Below, in pieces: positions 1-9,031 of a stretch of DNA of 64,000 nt. The position numbers and the translations under genes are program-made. The stretch comes from Aquihabitans sp. G128 (lineage in GTDB: Bacteria > Actinomycetota > Acidimicrobiia > Acidimicrobiales > Iamiaceae): contig NZ_CP077604.1 in the NCBI RefSeq assembly GCF_019048865.1, forward strand, positions 4,154,001-4,218,000, written 5' to 3'. How positions within the stretch are numbered: position 1 is the stretch's first letter; the number at the start of each line of letters is the position of its first letter. Under the pieces are notes generated by a model, which saw only the letters and a list, made by a program, of their open reading frames with translations, searched no databases and was not told the origin of the DNA.

Positions 1-1077
1 CGCACTGCTGGTGGCCGCCGCCGGTGCACGAACTCGACGAGATCGTCCCGCCGGACGAACCACCTGCCTCTGGTGCCACGGTGAGCGGGGAGCCACGCCT
101 GGTGGACTTCGCGACCCTCGGCCAAGGTCGCCTCGATCGAGTCCCGTTGTGATTCCCAGCGCGCCGCCAATCGCCGGAGGTACTGAGCGGTCACCCCAAC
201 CAGCCGGGCGGCCTCTGAGAGCGGGAGGCTGTCGCCGGCATGTCCGCCCCGAGCGATGACCGAGGGGTCAGGTCCTTCGGCTCTGGCCGACTCACAGCGA
301 GCCAGCTCGGCTTCGGTCACCCACATCGTCCCGTCCCGGTCGATCACCGGGACCAGGTAGGAGCCGTCGGGCTGCTCCGGGATCTGGTCCCCGTCGGGTC
401 CGGGCTGTTGCTTCGAGGCTGCGCCGAACTGTTCGCCATCCTCCGGTGCCGTCTGTGCGTCCCGGTCGGCTTGATCTTCACCGGGACCGCCCCCTCGCCC
501 AGGCTGGCCGGCGATGGATGTGACCGGGACAGGGACCGGGACGGGCTCGTCCCGTAGCGCTGTGACCTGGGCCGATCCGTCCCGGTCGGTGTCCCGGTCA
601 CCGATGTGGCCGTAGGAGAGCAGAGCTCCGATCTCCATCATCCGAGTCGACTCCCGAACCGAGACGCCGAGCACGGTCGCCGCATCATGGGCGTCGTACA
701 GCGGTTGGCCGGCGTCGTCGCGCCTGGTCTCGTTGCCGGCGCCGAGGTCACTTCGGCGGCCTGCAGAGCCTCGTGCGGAGATCAGGCGTTCGCCGGTGCG
801 TGGGTCTCGACCGGCGAGCACCTTGGAGAAGTCCTCGGCCTCGACGAGGCCCGAGAGCCCGGACGCCGCCGCCTGCGCGCCGAGCCAGCGTCCAGGTCCG
901 TCGCCCCCGTCGGCGTAGTACGAGGAGGCCCCGGACGACGAGGTGCCGGTGCCCGTGTCGAGCGGGCTCGAAGTTCGGGGTTGCTTGTGGGACGGCGAGG
1001 TAGTCGACGATGGCGGCGACGACCTTGTCGATCGAGCGGCTCCCCGAGGAGCCGAGCGGGGTGACGGTGAACCTCAC
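1..1077 (-). CDS. MobF/TrwC-type relaxase, N-terminal part (cut by window edge, frameshifted)
   Basis: Likely conjugative relaxase, the enzyme that nicks oriT and leads the strand into the T4SS. Only the first ~359 codons are here; the gene runs off the left edge. The GTG start at 1077 overlaps the upstream stop (GTGA). About 39 codons (beginning VRFTVTPLGSSGSRSIDK) are followed by a +1 frame change near 955-965 in a CCC context; the new frame is open to base 1 and carries SYYADGGDGPGRWLG, KVLAGRDPRTGERL and SYLVPVIDRDGTMWVTE, segments I associate with the N-terminus of actinobacterial MobF relaxases. The catalytic tyrosine and histidine triad are not visible, so the call rests on this N-terminal resemblance and on the conjugation genes elsewhere. 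A helix-turn-helix-like stretch (SEAARLVGVTAQYLRRL) lies near the edge. Confidence 0.65.
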
Positions 1078-1757
1078 CGGGACACCGGAGCGGGATGCAC
1101 CGCAGGTTTCCCGAAGGGAAACCTGCAAGTGTGTGGACGCTGGTCGGGGTGATCTGCGTGGGTGGTGAGCGCGGCGCCTCGGGTGCCGAGCGGAGCGGTG
1201 CGGTGGGGGTGGACCGGGACGGTCCGAGACGGGGTCATCGGCCCGGCAGGGCCGGGGCCGTGGGGGCTGAGATCTGGCTGGGATCGGGCGTGGGCGTCCG
1301 GCCGAACTTCGAGCCCCGGCGGCGGTTCGCCGGCGGCGAGGGCGTCGAGGTGGCGGCCCCATAGATCCTCGTGCTGTAGCTGACACCACGCCGGCACCCG
1401 CTCGAGCTGCCGCAGCGACAGCGGCCCGGCGGTCGTTGGCACGGCGATCTGGCCGCCGGGACTCTGGCGGCAAAATCCGTAGCGCTCCAGCCGGTCGAGC
1501 GTGTGCTGGATGGGGCTGTTTGCGCTGGTGCCACTGCCGAGGCCGATGGAACGTGACAGCTCCGTCATCGGGATCTCGATCGGATCTGCGTGCTGCCACA
1601 GGAGCGGCATCCGGCGCAGCAGCAGGACCGAGCTGGGCCCCAGGATCGGGGTCCAGCACTGCTCGACGTAGGGGTCGTCGAGCCCGACGCCGACTTGGCG
1701 CACTTGCGGGTTTCGGTGGGGCACGGCGTGGATGGTCAGGACCGGTTCGTTGCTCAT
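1074..1757 (-). CDS. relaxase-operon protein with winged-helix-like region
   Basis: Protein of 227 aa with unknown function. The ATG at 1757 is chosen because it follows the conserved transfer-gene element at 1758-1790; the longer reading upstream has no coding character. Residues ~60-110 (PIEIPMTELSRSIGLG ... IQHTLDRLERYGFCRQ) look like a DNA-binding winged-helix replication-initiator or regulator fold, as in proteins that sort residues into a recognition helix followed by a wing. The last ~75 residues are rich in Pro, His and Arg and look disordered. Its stop overlaps the relaxase GTG, so the two are probably translationally coupled; a role as relaxase accessory or oriT-binding protein is inference. 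Confidence 0.6.
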   Translation of the reverse strand: MSNEPVLTIHAVPHRNPQVRQVGVGLDDPYVEQCWTPILGPSSVLLLRRMPLLWQHADPIEIPMTELSRSIGLGSGTSANSPIQHTLDRLERYGFCRQSPGGQIAVPTTAGPLSLRQLERVPAWCQLQHEDLWGRHLDALAAGEPPPGLEVRPDAHARSQPDLSPHGPGPAGPMTPSRTVPVHPHRTAPLGTRGAALTTHADHPDQRPHTCRFPFGKPAVHPAPVSR

Positions 1758-1790
1758 GCCCCCTATGCGCCGGCATGTTCGGGATCTCTC
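1758..1790 (-). promoter_or_regulatory. conserved transfer-gene element A (GAGAGAT-N15-GCATAGGGGG)
   Basis: Read on the minus strand: GAGAGAT, 15 bases, then GCATAGGGGGC directly before the ATG at 1757. The same two blocks with the same 15-base spacing occur at 44597-44629, 44659-44691 and 51396-51429, always ending 11-12 bases after the GC of the second block, at a start codon of a conjugation gene. The spacing suits -35/-10 boxes of an ECF-like promoter with a leaderless transcript; the G run could alternatively act as a ribosome binding site. Confidence 0.7.
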
Positions 1791-1913
1791 CGGGCGTCGA
1801 GCAGAACACGAGGACCGGGACGAGATTTCTTCCGACCAGGAACGAAAGCAGGAACGAAACCGGGAACACGCGGCGCGACGGTCCGGCACCAACCGACACT
1901 GGAGGTGCCCCGA

Positions 1914-2610
1914 ATGCCCGTAGACATCGATCAAGTCCTGGACCGTGAGTGGCAGCAGATCGCTGCGTCACCCGAAGCCAACCGGGCGCTGCGCCGGTGG
2001 GCGCTTCGCCAGCCGGCGCTGCGACCCTGCAGCAGCCTCGACGACCTGCTGGACCGTCGCCGGGACGGAAGCGCCGCTGAGCCGATCCTGCGGGCGTTGG
2101 TCAGCGAGGGCCGCAACGACGAGCTCGCCGCTCGGGTTGCGTTGCAGGCGCTCCTGCCCGGTCTGGTGAAGATCGCCCGTGACCGGCGCACGTGGCAGTC
2201 CGGCGCCATGGACGACATCATCGGGATCGCTTGGCAGGAGATCCGCGACTACCGCCTCGAAGTTGCCCGGTCGCATCGCTCCGTCCGTCATTCTCAACAC
2301 CCGCCGCCGCTACCTCAACGAGTTCGCCGCCGACGGCATGCTCGAGGAGCGACGCTTCGCCCCCAAGGCAACGCAGTCGCCCAACCCGGAGGAGTGGGTC
2401 CTCGCCCGCCTCGACCTCGAGGCCATCATCCGAGGCGTCGACACCGGCTACGTGACCGCCGCGACCCTGGGCACGATCGTCCGCACCCGGGTGTTCGGCC
2501 TACCGCTCGCCGACGAGGCCGAAGCGGCCGGCGTCACGGTGCACGCCATGACGCTCCGCCGCTTGCAGGCCGAGTCGAAGCTCCGCCACCTCGAGCCGCT
2601 CGCAGCCTGA
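1914..2610 (+). CDS. sigma-factor-like protein (frameshifted)
   Basis: Starts at ATG 1914 after GGAGGTG. The first ~117 codons read in one frame (ALLPGLVKIARDRRTWQSG, MDDIIGIAWQEIRDYRLE) and the rest in the +1 frame from ~2262-2270, inside a GCCCGG stretch (GRIAPSVILNTRRRYLNEF to the TGA at 2608). Joined, the protein is ~231 aa and resembles a sigma-70-like factor: a region-2-like helical part with DDIIGIAWQEIRDY, a linker, and a C-terminal helix-turn-helix (LADEAEAAGVTVHAMTLRRLQAE) like region 4. No Walker or enzyme motifs are present. It is transcribed divergently from the relaxase operon. It is the best candidate in the window for a factor that reads the shared transfer-gene element, but that is inference. 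Confidence 0.55.
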
Positions 2611-2825
2611 GCGTGCGCCATCCGGAGAACAGACCCTTGCCAGGCGTCCGGGCGGTACGTAGCGTTCCGTTCACGAGTCGCGGCCTCGGTCGTGACGGTC
2701 TCGTAGGCCCGACCAGTGGGCCATCCCCCCAACAGACCGGGCACGGCGGTGCCATCTCCTCGTCGCTCCCACACCGTTCGTCGGCCTCCGGTCTCCCAAC
2801 ACGGGTTTCACCGAGGAGGTGCGCC

Positions 2826-3521
2826 GTGTATCGATTCCGACCACAACGTCGGGGGGCCAGGACCACTTGGACGCTCGCCGTCATCATGGCGGTCGCCCTG
2901 GCGGCCGTTGGCTGCTCCAAGGATGAGCCCAAGCCGATCGCCGAAGGCACGACTTCCACGACCGCTGCGCAGACGACGATCAGCACGGACGGGCAGACCG
3001 ACACCTCGACGACAATGACGACAACCGGGGCGCCGTCGACGACCGAGGTGAGGGGCGGCACTTCGACCACCACGGTCAAGCCCACCGCTACCGAGCAGCT
3101 GGTCATCAGCCGATACGAGGCGTTCTGGGACGCTCGGGCGGCTGCCAACGCCGCGCCGCCGAACCCCGACGATCCGGCGCTCCGTGATCTGGCTACGGGC
3201 CAGCAGTTGGTGACCGTCATCGCCGAGACGAAGGACAGGCGGGACCAGGGTCTGGCCATCCGGGCTGCGAAACCCTCGGTGTCAGCGATGCGCGTTCGGG
3301 TCCGATCGATCAAGGGCGACGTCGCCGTGCTCCAGGAGTGCTCGGTCGACGACGGGATCGTCTACCGCCAGGCAACGGGCGAGGTCCTCAACGCTGATGT
3401 CGTCACGCGAAGCGCTGAGGCGACCATGCGCCAAGTCGATGGGGCCTGGCGGGTGGAGACCACGCGGGTCCTTCAACAGTGGAAGGGAGTGGCCGGATGC
3501 GCACTGGCCGACGACTTCTGA
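2826..3521 (+). CDS. lipoprotein, first gene of Tad pilus operon
   Basis: Protein of 231 aa from GTG 2826, preceded by a strong GAGGAGGT at 2813-2820. It begins with basic residues and a signal peptide ending in a lipobox-like LAAVGC (Cys ~30), then a Thr/Ser-rich linker (~40-85) and a globular C-terminal domain with NTF2-like character (TEQLVISRYEAFWDARAAAN ... VDGAWRVETTRVLQQW). Likely anchored on the outer face of the membrane. It heads the run of genes for the pilus; the next gene overlaps its end by 25 bases. No enzymatic motif recognised. Confidence 0.7.
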   Translation: MYRFRPQRRGARTTWTLAVIMAVALAAVGCSKDEPKPIAEGTTSTTAAQTTISTDGQTDTSTTMTTTGAPSTTEVRGGTSTTTVKPTATEQLVISRYEAFWDARAAANAAPPNPDDPALRDLATGQQLVTVIAETKDRRDQGLAIRAAKPSVSAMRVRVRSIKGDVAVLQECSVDDGIVYRQATGEVLNADVVTRSAEATMRQVDGAWRVETTRVLQQWKGVAGCALADDF

Positions 3522-4315
3522 TCGGTGCAGCTCTCGCTGCAGCGGTCCTGACCTACGGGGCTTCACCGGCCGCTGCGGACTCCCGCCCTGGGGGCTACGT
3601 GGATCCGGGTGGGTCGCCAACTGCGACCGTCGAGGAGACCGGTACCGCCGGTGGCGGCAGTTCCGGCGGGGGTAGCGGCGAGAGCGACTGCCGATGGGAG
3701 GTGCAGATCGCCGATGACCAAGTACAGGCGGTTTACGAGGTCGACGGGACTCGCCTCTACTCATCGACGGGTCGCTGGCTCCAGAAGATCTGTGGCGCAG
3801 GGGAGCTGGTCGATCAGCAGCCTGAGGGCGGCTTGGTGGACGTGGATGCCTTGGCCCGAGAGGCGGCGGAGTCGGTGTCCATCGATGGTCCACAGATCCG
3901 AACGAGCCCGAGCGCCGGTGGTCTTCTCTACGTGCACGTCCCCACCTGGCTGTGGATCTCCGGCGACTGGTGGAAGGCGTACACGGCGACAGCATCGACC
4001 GGGCGGGTCTCGGCCACCGTCACGGCGAAGCCGGTTTCGGTGTCTTGGTCGACCGGAGATGGTGCGACCATCACCTGTGACGGGCCCGGGACGGCCTGGA
4101 CGCCGGGCAGCGACGACGGCGCGTCCGATTGCCAGCACACCTACCGCAAGGCCACCGATCCAGCAGACGGCAAGTCGATCCCGCTGTCAGCAACCGTGAC
4201 CATGGAGGTCACGTGGACCAGCAGCATCGGCCTCGGTGGAACCCTCGAGCCGATCGACCGGACCGCCACCGTCCAGGTGGCGGTGGGCGAGATCCAAGCG
4301 ATCGAGACGGAGTAG
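3497..4315 (+). CDS. exported protein of the Tad pilus operon
   Basis: Protein of 272 aa from ATG 3497; a GTG at 3479 in frame is possible. A Sec signal peptide (MRTGRRLLIGAALAAAVLT ... AAAD) is followed by a Gly/Ser-rich linker (GGGSSGGGSGES) and a beta-rich domain with several Trp residues and two Cys pairs. It contains a PKD-like segment (VSVSWSTGDGATITCDGPGT), typical of surface proteins in actinobacterial Tad loci. Role probably structural, at the cell surface or pilus base. Overlaps the preceding lipoprotein gene and is followed by cpaB after 5 bases. Confidence 0.7.
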   Translation: MRTGRRLLIGAALAAAVLTYGASPAAADSRPGGYVDPGGSPTATVEETGTAGGGSSGGGSGESDCRWEVQIADDQVQAVYEVDGTRLYSSTGRWLQKICGAGELVDQQPEGGLVDVDALAREAAESVSIDGPQIRTSPSAGGLLYVHVPTWLWISGDWWKAYTATASTGRVSATVTAKPVSVSWSTGDGATITCDGPGTAWTPGSDDGASDCQHTYRKATDPADGKSIPLSATVTMEVTWTSSIGLGGTLEPIDRTATVQVAVGEIQAIETE

Positions 4316-4320
4316 GATTC

Positions 4321-5016
4321 ATGGCTGCCCCCACACCAACTCGCCGACCGCCGGCCGACCGTGCGCGATCGAACGGCTCCGGACCGACCCCCGCGACCGA
4401 CGGCACCCGAGCCTTCGCCGGCAGATCCTCCGGGAGGAAGGTCAAGGTCCCCGAGCTGGCGATCGGTCTGCTGGTCACCGTCGGGTTCGCCCTGGGAGCC
4501 GTTGTCTGGCAACTGCGGAGCACCGAACGGGTGCAGGCCGTCGTGGTCGCTTCCTCGATCGATCGTGGTGACACGATCACTGCCAGGGACCTCCGTGTCG
4601 CGTATGTGAGCGACTCGGACGGGGTCGTTCGGCTGGACCCATCACAGTCGGACTCGGTCGTGGGCCAGGTGGCGCTGGTCGACCTGCGGCCCGGAACGAT
4701 GGTCACCCCGGATCTGGTGGCCGGTCAGGTCCAGCTCGACGATGGAACGGGGATCGCCGGCTTGGCCTTGGAGCCCGGCCAGTACCCGATCAGTGGGCTC
4801 TCGCCCGGTGACCGGGTGAACGTGGTGGTCGGCCCGGCCGACGGCGACGCCGAAGATGCCTCGCCGATCCTGGCCGAGCGCGCCGAGGTGTACGGGATCG
4901 AGGAGCTCGATGACGGCCGGCTCCTGATCTCGCTCAAGGCCAAGGAGAAGGACGCCAACGCCATCGCTGCGGTTTCATCGATGGAGCGGTTCCGGCTGGT
5001 GCAGGTACCGCGATGA
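4321..5016 (+). CDS. cpaB: CpaB/RcpC-like SAF-domain pilus assembly protein
   Basis: Protein of 231 aa. After a Pro/Arg-rich cytoplasmic start it has one membrane segment (VPELAIGLLVTVGFALGAVVW, ~42-62 approx.) and a SAF domain (VVVASSIDRGDTITARDL ... VGQVALVDLRPGTMVTPDLV) followed by an RcpC/CpaB-type region (LSPGDRVNVVVG). In Gram-negative Tad systems CpaB sits in the periplasm next to the secretin; here no secretin is expected, so it likely acts in the cell-wall zone around the pilus. ATG at 4321; its end overlaps the next gene by 4 bases (ATGA). Confidence 0.85.
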   Translation: MAAPTPTRRPPADRARSNGSGPTPATDGTRAFAGRSSGRKVKVPELAIGLLVTVGFALGAVVWQLRSTERVQAVVVASSIDRGDTITARDLRVAYVSDSDGVVRLDPSQSDSVVGQVALVDLRPGTMVTPDLVAGQVQLDDGTGIAGLALEPGQYPISGLSPGDRVNVVVGPADGDAEDASPILAERAEVYGIEELDDGRLLISLKAKEKDANAIAAVSSMERFRLVQVPR

Positions 5017-5714
5017 GCACGGTGCTGGTCCTCGGGGTCAAGGGCTCGCCTGGAGCGACGACGACGGCTCTGCTTCTCGCCGGGTGCACCGAGGGTGCGC
5101 TGCTCGTCGATGCCGACCCGGACGGCGGGGTGCTCGCGGTCCGCCACGGCCTCTCGCGAGAGCCGGGACTGAGCACGTTGGCCGCGGATCGCACCGCTGG
5201 CCTCGGCAGTGGCGATCGCCACCTCCAGTGGATCGGCGACGTTGCGGTGCTCGTCGGTCCGGATCACCCGGAGCGGGCGTCTGCGCTGTGGGCCCGTGCG
5301 GGTTCGAGGTTGGCTGACTCGATTCGTGCGTACGGTCGTCCGACCGTCATCGACGGCGGGCGGGTCGGTCGGTCCCGAACCGGGGCGCCGCTGGAGCAGG
5401 TCGTCGATCTCACGGTCGTCGTGGCTCGTTCCGACACCGAGGGTCTCGTCGCCGCAATGAACCTGCCCGAGGATCTCGATGCCGGTCTCATCGTGGTGGA
5501 CTCCGGACCGCACGCTCCTGCGGAGTTGGCCGAGACATCGGGGCGCGCCGTGCTCGGAACCCTGCCGCTGGATCGGAGGACGGCGAGTGCGGTCAATGGC
5601 GAAGCGTTGGCCTGGAGTCGCCGAGCGGCAACTCGTTCGCCTCTCGCTCGCTCTGCCCAGACGCTGGCCGGCGCGATCAAGGTCTTTTCCGCTGAGCGGG
5701 AGGGCGTTCGATGA
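5013..5714 (+). CDS. CpaE-like MinD/ParA-family protein
   Basis: Protein of 233 aa with a MinD/ParA fold: N-terminal VLVLGVKGSPGATTTALLLA occupies the deviant Walker A place, then LLVDADPDGG (Walker A' / switch I) and LIVVDSGPH (Walker B). The P-loop reads GSPGATTT without the usual Lys before Thr, although a Lys is present at the signature position (VKGS), so nucleotide use may be altered. In Tad systems such proteins position or time pilus assembly. Coupled by overlaps to cpaB and tadA. Confidence 0.8.
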   Translation: MSTVLVLGVKGSPGATTTALLLAGCTEGALLVDADPDGGVLAVRHGLSREPGLSTLAADRTAGLGSGDRHLQWIGDVAVLVGPDHPERASALWARAGSRLADSIRAYGRPTVIDGGRVGRSRTGAPLEQVVDLTVVVARSDTEGLVAAMNLPEDLDAGLIVVDSGPHAPAELAETSGRAVLGTLPLDRRTASAVNGEALAWSRRAATRSPLARSAQTLAGAIKVFSAEREGVR

Positions 5715-7066
5715 CGGCAGCGGTCAACGGGCAGGCTCGGGCGAGCGAGTCGCTGGAGCCGAATGCGATGCTCGTCTCGGACATCTACCGGCGTGTCGGT
5801 GAGCTGCTGGCCGAGGCCAACACCCGCAGCGAGGCGGCGGGGCGTGGTCGGCTGGCGGTTGATGACGAGCGGGCGCTGTCGCAGAAGCTCATCGCCGATG
5901 AGCTGTCGTCGCTTGCTGAGCGGGCCTACGCGGGCGGGGCGGAGCCGCTGGATGAGGCGGCCGAGGATGCGGTGACCGCTGCCGTCCTCGACCGGCTCCA
6001 CGGCCTCGCCCGTCTGCAGCCGCTGCTCGATGATCCCGAGATCCGTGACATCCACATCTCCGGGGCGCATCGGGTGTGGCTGTCCTACCGCCACGGCGGC
6101 AAGGTCCGGGGACCTTCGGTGGCCGACAGCGACGCCGAGCTGGTTGCCCTGGTCGCCACTGCGGCCCGCCGCCTCGGACGGAGCGAGCGCCGGTGGGACA
6201 ACGCCCACCCGGAGCTCAACCTCCAGCTGCCGAACGGTGACCGGCTCCATGCCCTCATGGCTGTGTCTGGCCGCCCGACCGTGACCATTCGCCGCCATGA
6301 CTTCGACCTCTCCCGTCTCGACGAGCTGGTCGACCGTGGCGTCTCCGATGCGCTCCTCGCCGGGTTCCTCGCCGCAGCGGTGCGGGCTCGCCTGAACCTG
6401 ATCGTCGCCGGCGGGACCGGCACCGGGAAGACCACCCTGTTGCGCTGCCTGATCAACGAGATCCCGCCGGAGGAGCGGCTCATCACGGTGGAGGACTCGC
6501 TCGAGATCGGACTCGACCACTTCGAGGAGCTGCACCCCGATCACGAGATGCTCGAGGCCCGCGAGGCGAACACCGAAGGCGTCGGCGCGTTCACCCTCGC
6601 CGATCTCGTTCGAGCTGCCCTCCGCATGGACCCCGAGCGCGTCATCGTCGGCGAGGTCCGTGGCGCCGAGGTGCTGCCGATGCTGCTGGCCATGTCGCAG
6701 GGCAACGACGGCTCGATGTGCTCGGTGCACGCCGATTCCTCGAAAGGCGTGTTCGCCCGCCTGGCCATGTACGCCGCGATGACCCGAGAGCGTCTCGAGC
6801 CCGAGGTGACCAACCTGCTCGTGGCCAACGCCGTCGACCTGGTCGTGCACCTCTCCTGGGTCGACGGCGTCCGCCGCATCACCAGCGTCCGAGAGGTCAC
6901 CGGAACTCTGGAAGCCGGCCAGATCTCGTCGAACGAACTCTGGCGGCCGGGGCCCGACGGCTGCGCACGACCGGCTTCGCCGCCAACTTCCGAGACCCTG
7001 GCCGCTGTTACCGCCGCCGGCTTCGATGCTGAGCGGTTCCACACCGCTGAGGGGTGGTGGCGATGA
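5711..7066 (+). CDS. tadA: TadA/CpaF pilus assembly ATPase
   Basis: Protein of 451 aa, the usual length for TadA. It is the cytoplasmic secretion ATPase that powers Flp pilus extension. N-terminal ~200 residues carry the CpaF-specific domain (LLDDPEIRDIHISG, NLQLPNGDRLHAL); Walker A is GGTGTGKTT at ~234-242; the Asp box ITVEDSLEIGL follows, then the Walker B region RMDPERVIVGEVRGAE and the His box MCSVHADSSKG. All catalytic elements appear intact. The start overlaps cpaE and the stop overlaps tadB (ATGA). Confidence 0.93.
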   Translation: MTAAVNGQARASESLEPNAMLVSDIYRRVGELLAEANTRSEAAGRGRLAVDDERALSQKLIADELSSLAERAYAGGAEPLDEAAEDAVTAAVLDRLHGLARLQPLLDDPEIRDIHISGAHRVWLSYRHGGKVRGPSVADSDAELVALVATAARRLGRSERRWDNAHPELNLQLPNGDRLHALMAVSGRPTVTIRRHDFDLSRLDELVDRGVSDALLAGFLAAAVRARLNLIVAGGTGTGKTTLLRCLINEIPPEERLITVEDSLEIGLDHFEELHPDHEMLEAREANTEGVGAFTLADLVRAALRMDPERVIVGEVRGAEVLPMLLAMSQGNDGSMCSVHADSSKGVFARLAMYAAMTRERLEPEVTNLLVANAVDLVVHLSWVDGVRRITSVREVTGTLEAGQISSNELWRPGPDGCARPASPPTSETLAAVTAAGFDAERFHTAEGWWR

Positions 7067-7926
7067 CCACGCTGGTCGCTGCCGTCCTCGGCGCCGGAAC
7101 CGGTCTCGGACTCCTGCTCCTCGTCTGCGGCGTCACCGGACGCAGCGTCTTCACCGAGACGGGTCCGTCCCTCGCGGACCGGACTCGAGTCGCGGAGGCG
7201 TCGAGGCGCATCGCCGTCGCGGCCCTCATCGTCCTGGTCGTCGCCGTGGTCACCCGCTGGCCCGTCGCCGGGTTGCTCGCCGGCGCCGCCGCATGGACCG
7301 GGCCCGGCCTGCTCGGGGGAAGGCGCCAACGGGAGCGGGTCGTGGCCAGGACCGAGGCGATCGCCTCGTGGACCGAGATGATCCGGGACTCGATCGCCGC
7401 CGCTTCAGGCCTCGAGGAGGCGATCGCCGCCACCGGACGGGTCGCCCCCGGACCGATCGCTGAGGAGGTGCGGTTCCTCGTCCGCCGCCTCGATCACCAG
7501 CCGCTGCCGACCGCTCTGGTGGAGTTCGGCCGAGACCTCCACCACCCGTCGGGCGACCTGGTGGTCACTGCGCTGGTGCTCGCCAGCGAGATGGAAGCGA
7601 GCGACCTCTCCGGCCTGCTCTCCCGCCTGGCCGAAGCGACCCGTGGCGAGGCTCGGATGCGCATCCGTGTCGAGGTCGGCCGATCCCGAGTCCGGACCGC
7701 CGCCAAGGTGATTCTCGGCGTCGTTGCCGCCACCGTCCTGCTCCTGGGCATCGCCAACCGCGGCTACCTCGCCGTCTACGGCGATCCCCTCGGTCAGTTC
7801 GTCCTACTGGTTATCGGGATGATCTTTGGCTTCGGAGGCTGGCTGATGACCCGCATGGCTGCCATCGACATTCCCGAGCGGTTCACCGCACGCACGGCAT
7901 CGCAACCGGGGAGCGCCGCACCGTGA
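7063..7926 (+). CDS. tadB: TadB-like type II secretion F domain protein
   Basis: Protein of 287 aa from ATG 7063, which overlaps the tadA stop; a start 9 bases upstream is less likely. Two hydrophobic segments near the N-terminus, a central T2SSF domain (MIRDSIAAASGLEEAIAATG ... ASDLSGLLSRLAEATRGEARMRIRVEVG) and two C-terminal membrane segments. Forms the inner-membrane platform with TadC for TadA-driven pilin assembly. Stop overlaps tadC by 4 bases. Confidence 0.88.
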   Translation: MTTLVAAVLGAGTGLGLLLLVCGVTGRSVFTETGPSLADRTRVAEASRRIAVAALIVLVVAVVTRWPVAGLLAGAAAWTGPGLLGGRRQRERVVARTEAIASWTEMIRDSIAAASGLEEAIAATGRVAPGPIAEEVRFLVRRLDHQPLPTALVEFGRDLHHPSGDLVVTALVLASEMEASDLSGLLSRLAEATRGEARMRIRVEVGRSRVRTAAKVILGVVAATVLLLGIANRGYLAVYGDPLGQFVLLVIGMIFGFGGWLMTRMAAIDIPERFTARTASQPGSAAP

Positions 7927-8816
7927 TCGTCACCCTGCTCCTCGGCGGTGGCGTGGGCCTGGGCATCTGGCTGTGTGCCCGTGCTGCGCTGACTCGACCC
8001 GAGCCTGTGTCGGCTGTGTTGGCCCGCCTCGATCGACAGCAGACCCCCCGAGACCGTGTCGAACCCAGTGCTACTGACCCGGGAGCGATCGCTCGACGCC
8101 TTCTCGCAGCCGTCGGCATCAGCAGCGACGCCCATATCAGCGACCTCGACATGATCGACCGCACAAGCGAACGCCACGCGCTCGACAAGCTCCTCGGGCT
8201 GCTCGCCGGGCTCCTCGGTCCGATCCTTGTCGCCGCAGCACTTGGCGCGACGGGGATCTCACTGCCGATCGGCTTCGTCGCGCTGGCCGCCGTCGCCTTC
8301 GCCGGTGGCGGCTTCGTCCTCCCCGACCTGACCCTTCGCGACGAGGTCGAGCGGCGGCGCCGCGCCTTCCGCCACGCCCTCTCGTCCTACCTCGACCTCG
8401 TCAACGTGTTGCTCGCCGGCGGCGCAGGCATCGAGACGGCCCTCCACGCAGCGGCGGAGGCGGGCGACGGCTGGGGCTACGCCCAGATCCGCCAGGCGCT
8501 CACCCGAGCCCGGCTCACCGGCCGCACGCCCTGGGACGCGTTCGCAGATCTCGGCGACCGCCTCGCCGTGAACGAGCTCGCCGAGCTCGGGGCGAACGTG
8601 TCGCTGGCCGGCTCCCACGGCGCCCGCATCCGAGCCTCGCTCGCCGCCAAGGCCGACACCCTCCGAGGCCACCAGATCGCCGAGACCGAAGCGTCCGCAG
8701 AGTCCGCCACCGAGCGCATGACCATCCCCGTGGCGGTCCTGCTCTTCGGCTTTCTGGTCTTCATCGCCTACCCCGCCGTTCAGCAGATCACGGACGTCGG
8801 AGGACCGACCCCCTAA
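7923..8816 (+). CDS. tadC: TadC-like type II secretion F domain protein
   Basis: Protein of 297 aa from GTG 7923. One N-terminal membrane segment, a pair of membrane segments around residues 75-125, the T2SSF domain (SYLDLVNVLLAGGAGIETALHAAAEAG ... ANVSLAGSHGARIRASLAAKA) and a terminal membrane segment (IPVAVLLFGFLVFIAYPAV). Partner of TadB in the platform. A 14-base gap separates it from the pilin gene. Confidence 0.88.
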   Translation: MIVTLLLGGGVGLGIWLCARAALTRPEPVSAVLARLDRQQTPRDRVEPSATDPGAIARRLLAAVGISSDAHISDLDMIDRTSERHALDKLLGLLAGLLGPILVAAALGATGISLPIGFVALAAVAFAGGGFVLPDLTLRDEVERRRRAFRHALSSYLDLVNVLLAGGAGIETALHAAAEAGDGWGYAQIRQALTRARLTGRTPWDAFADLGDRLAVNELAELGANVSLAGSHGARIRASLAAKADTLRGHQIAETEASAESATERMTIPVAVLLFGFLVFIAYPAVQQITDVGGPTP

Positions 8817-8830
8817 CCCAGGAGACCGCC

Positions 8831-9028
8831 ATGCCCTCGCCCCTGCTCATCTGGCAGTACCTGTGCGCGCGCCTCGACCTCGACCCCGACAACGAGGACG
8901 GCATGACCACCACCGAGGTGGCCGTCATCACCTTCCTGCTCGTGGGCGCAGCCATCGTCGTCATGGGCGTCATCTACAACGCCGCCAAGGGCAACGCCGA
9001 CAACATCCCGGACCCGAAGGCTCCCTGA
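8831..9028 (+). CDS. flp: Flp-type pilin
   Basis: 65-aa prepilin. After a 24-residue leader ending in DG comes the type IV pilin pattern G-MTTTE (Glu at +5) and a single hydrophobic helix (VAVITFLLVGAAIVVMGVIY), then a short polar tail. This is the expected major subunit of the pilus. No prepilin peptidase (TadV/CpaA) gene is visible in the window, so cleavage may depend on a host or distant enzyme. RBS AGGAGA lies just upstream (8820-8825). Confidence 0.88.
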   Translation: MPSPLLIWQYLCARLDLDPDNEDGMTTTEVAVITFLLVGAAIVVMGVIYNAAKGNADNIPDPKAP

Positions 9029-9031
9029 ACC

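Noticed and set aside
1590-1913. Upstream part of a long plus ORF before the sigma-like gene
   Set aside because: ATG 1914 has a good RBS and the upstream reading is the shadow of the minus-strand gene at 1074-1757.
748-1971. 407-aa minus-strand ORF over the relaxase start
   Set aside because: Only its short internal VRFTVTPLG part is coding (before the frameshift). The rest is an out-of-frame reading of the neighbouring gene.
5264-7042. 592-aa minus-strand ORF opposite cpaE/tadA
   Set aside because: It is the reverse shadow of genes with intact ATPase motifs; its own sequence has no domain and is a high-GC artefact.
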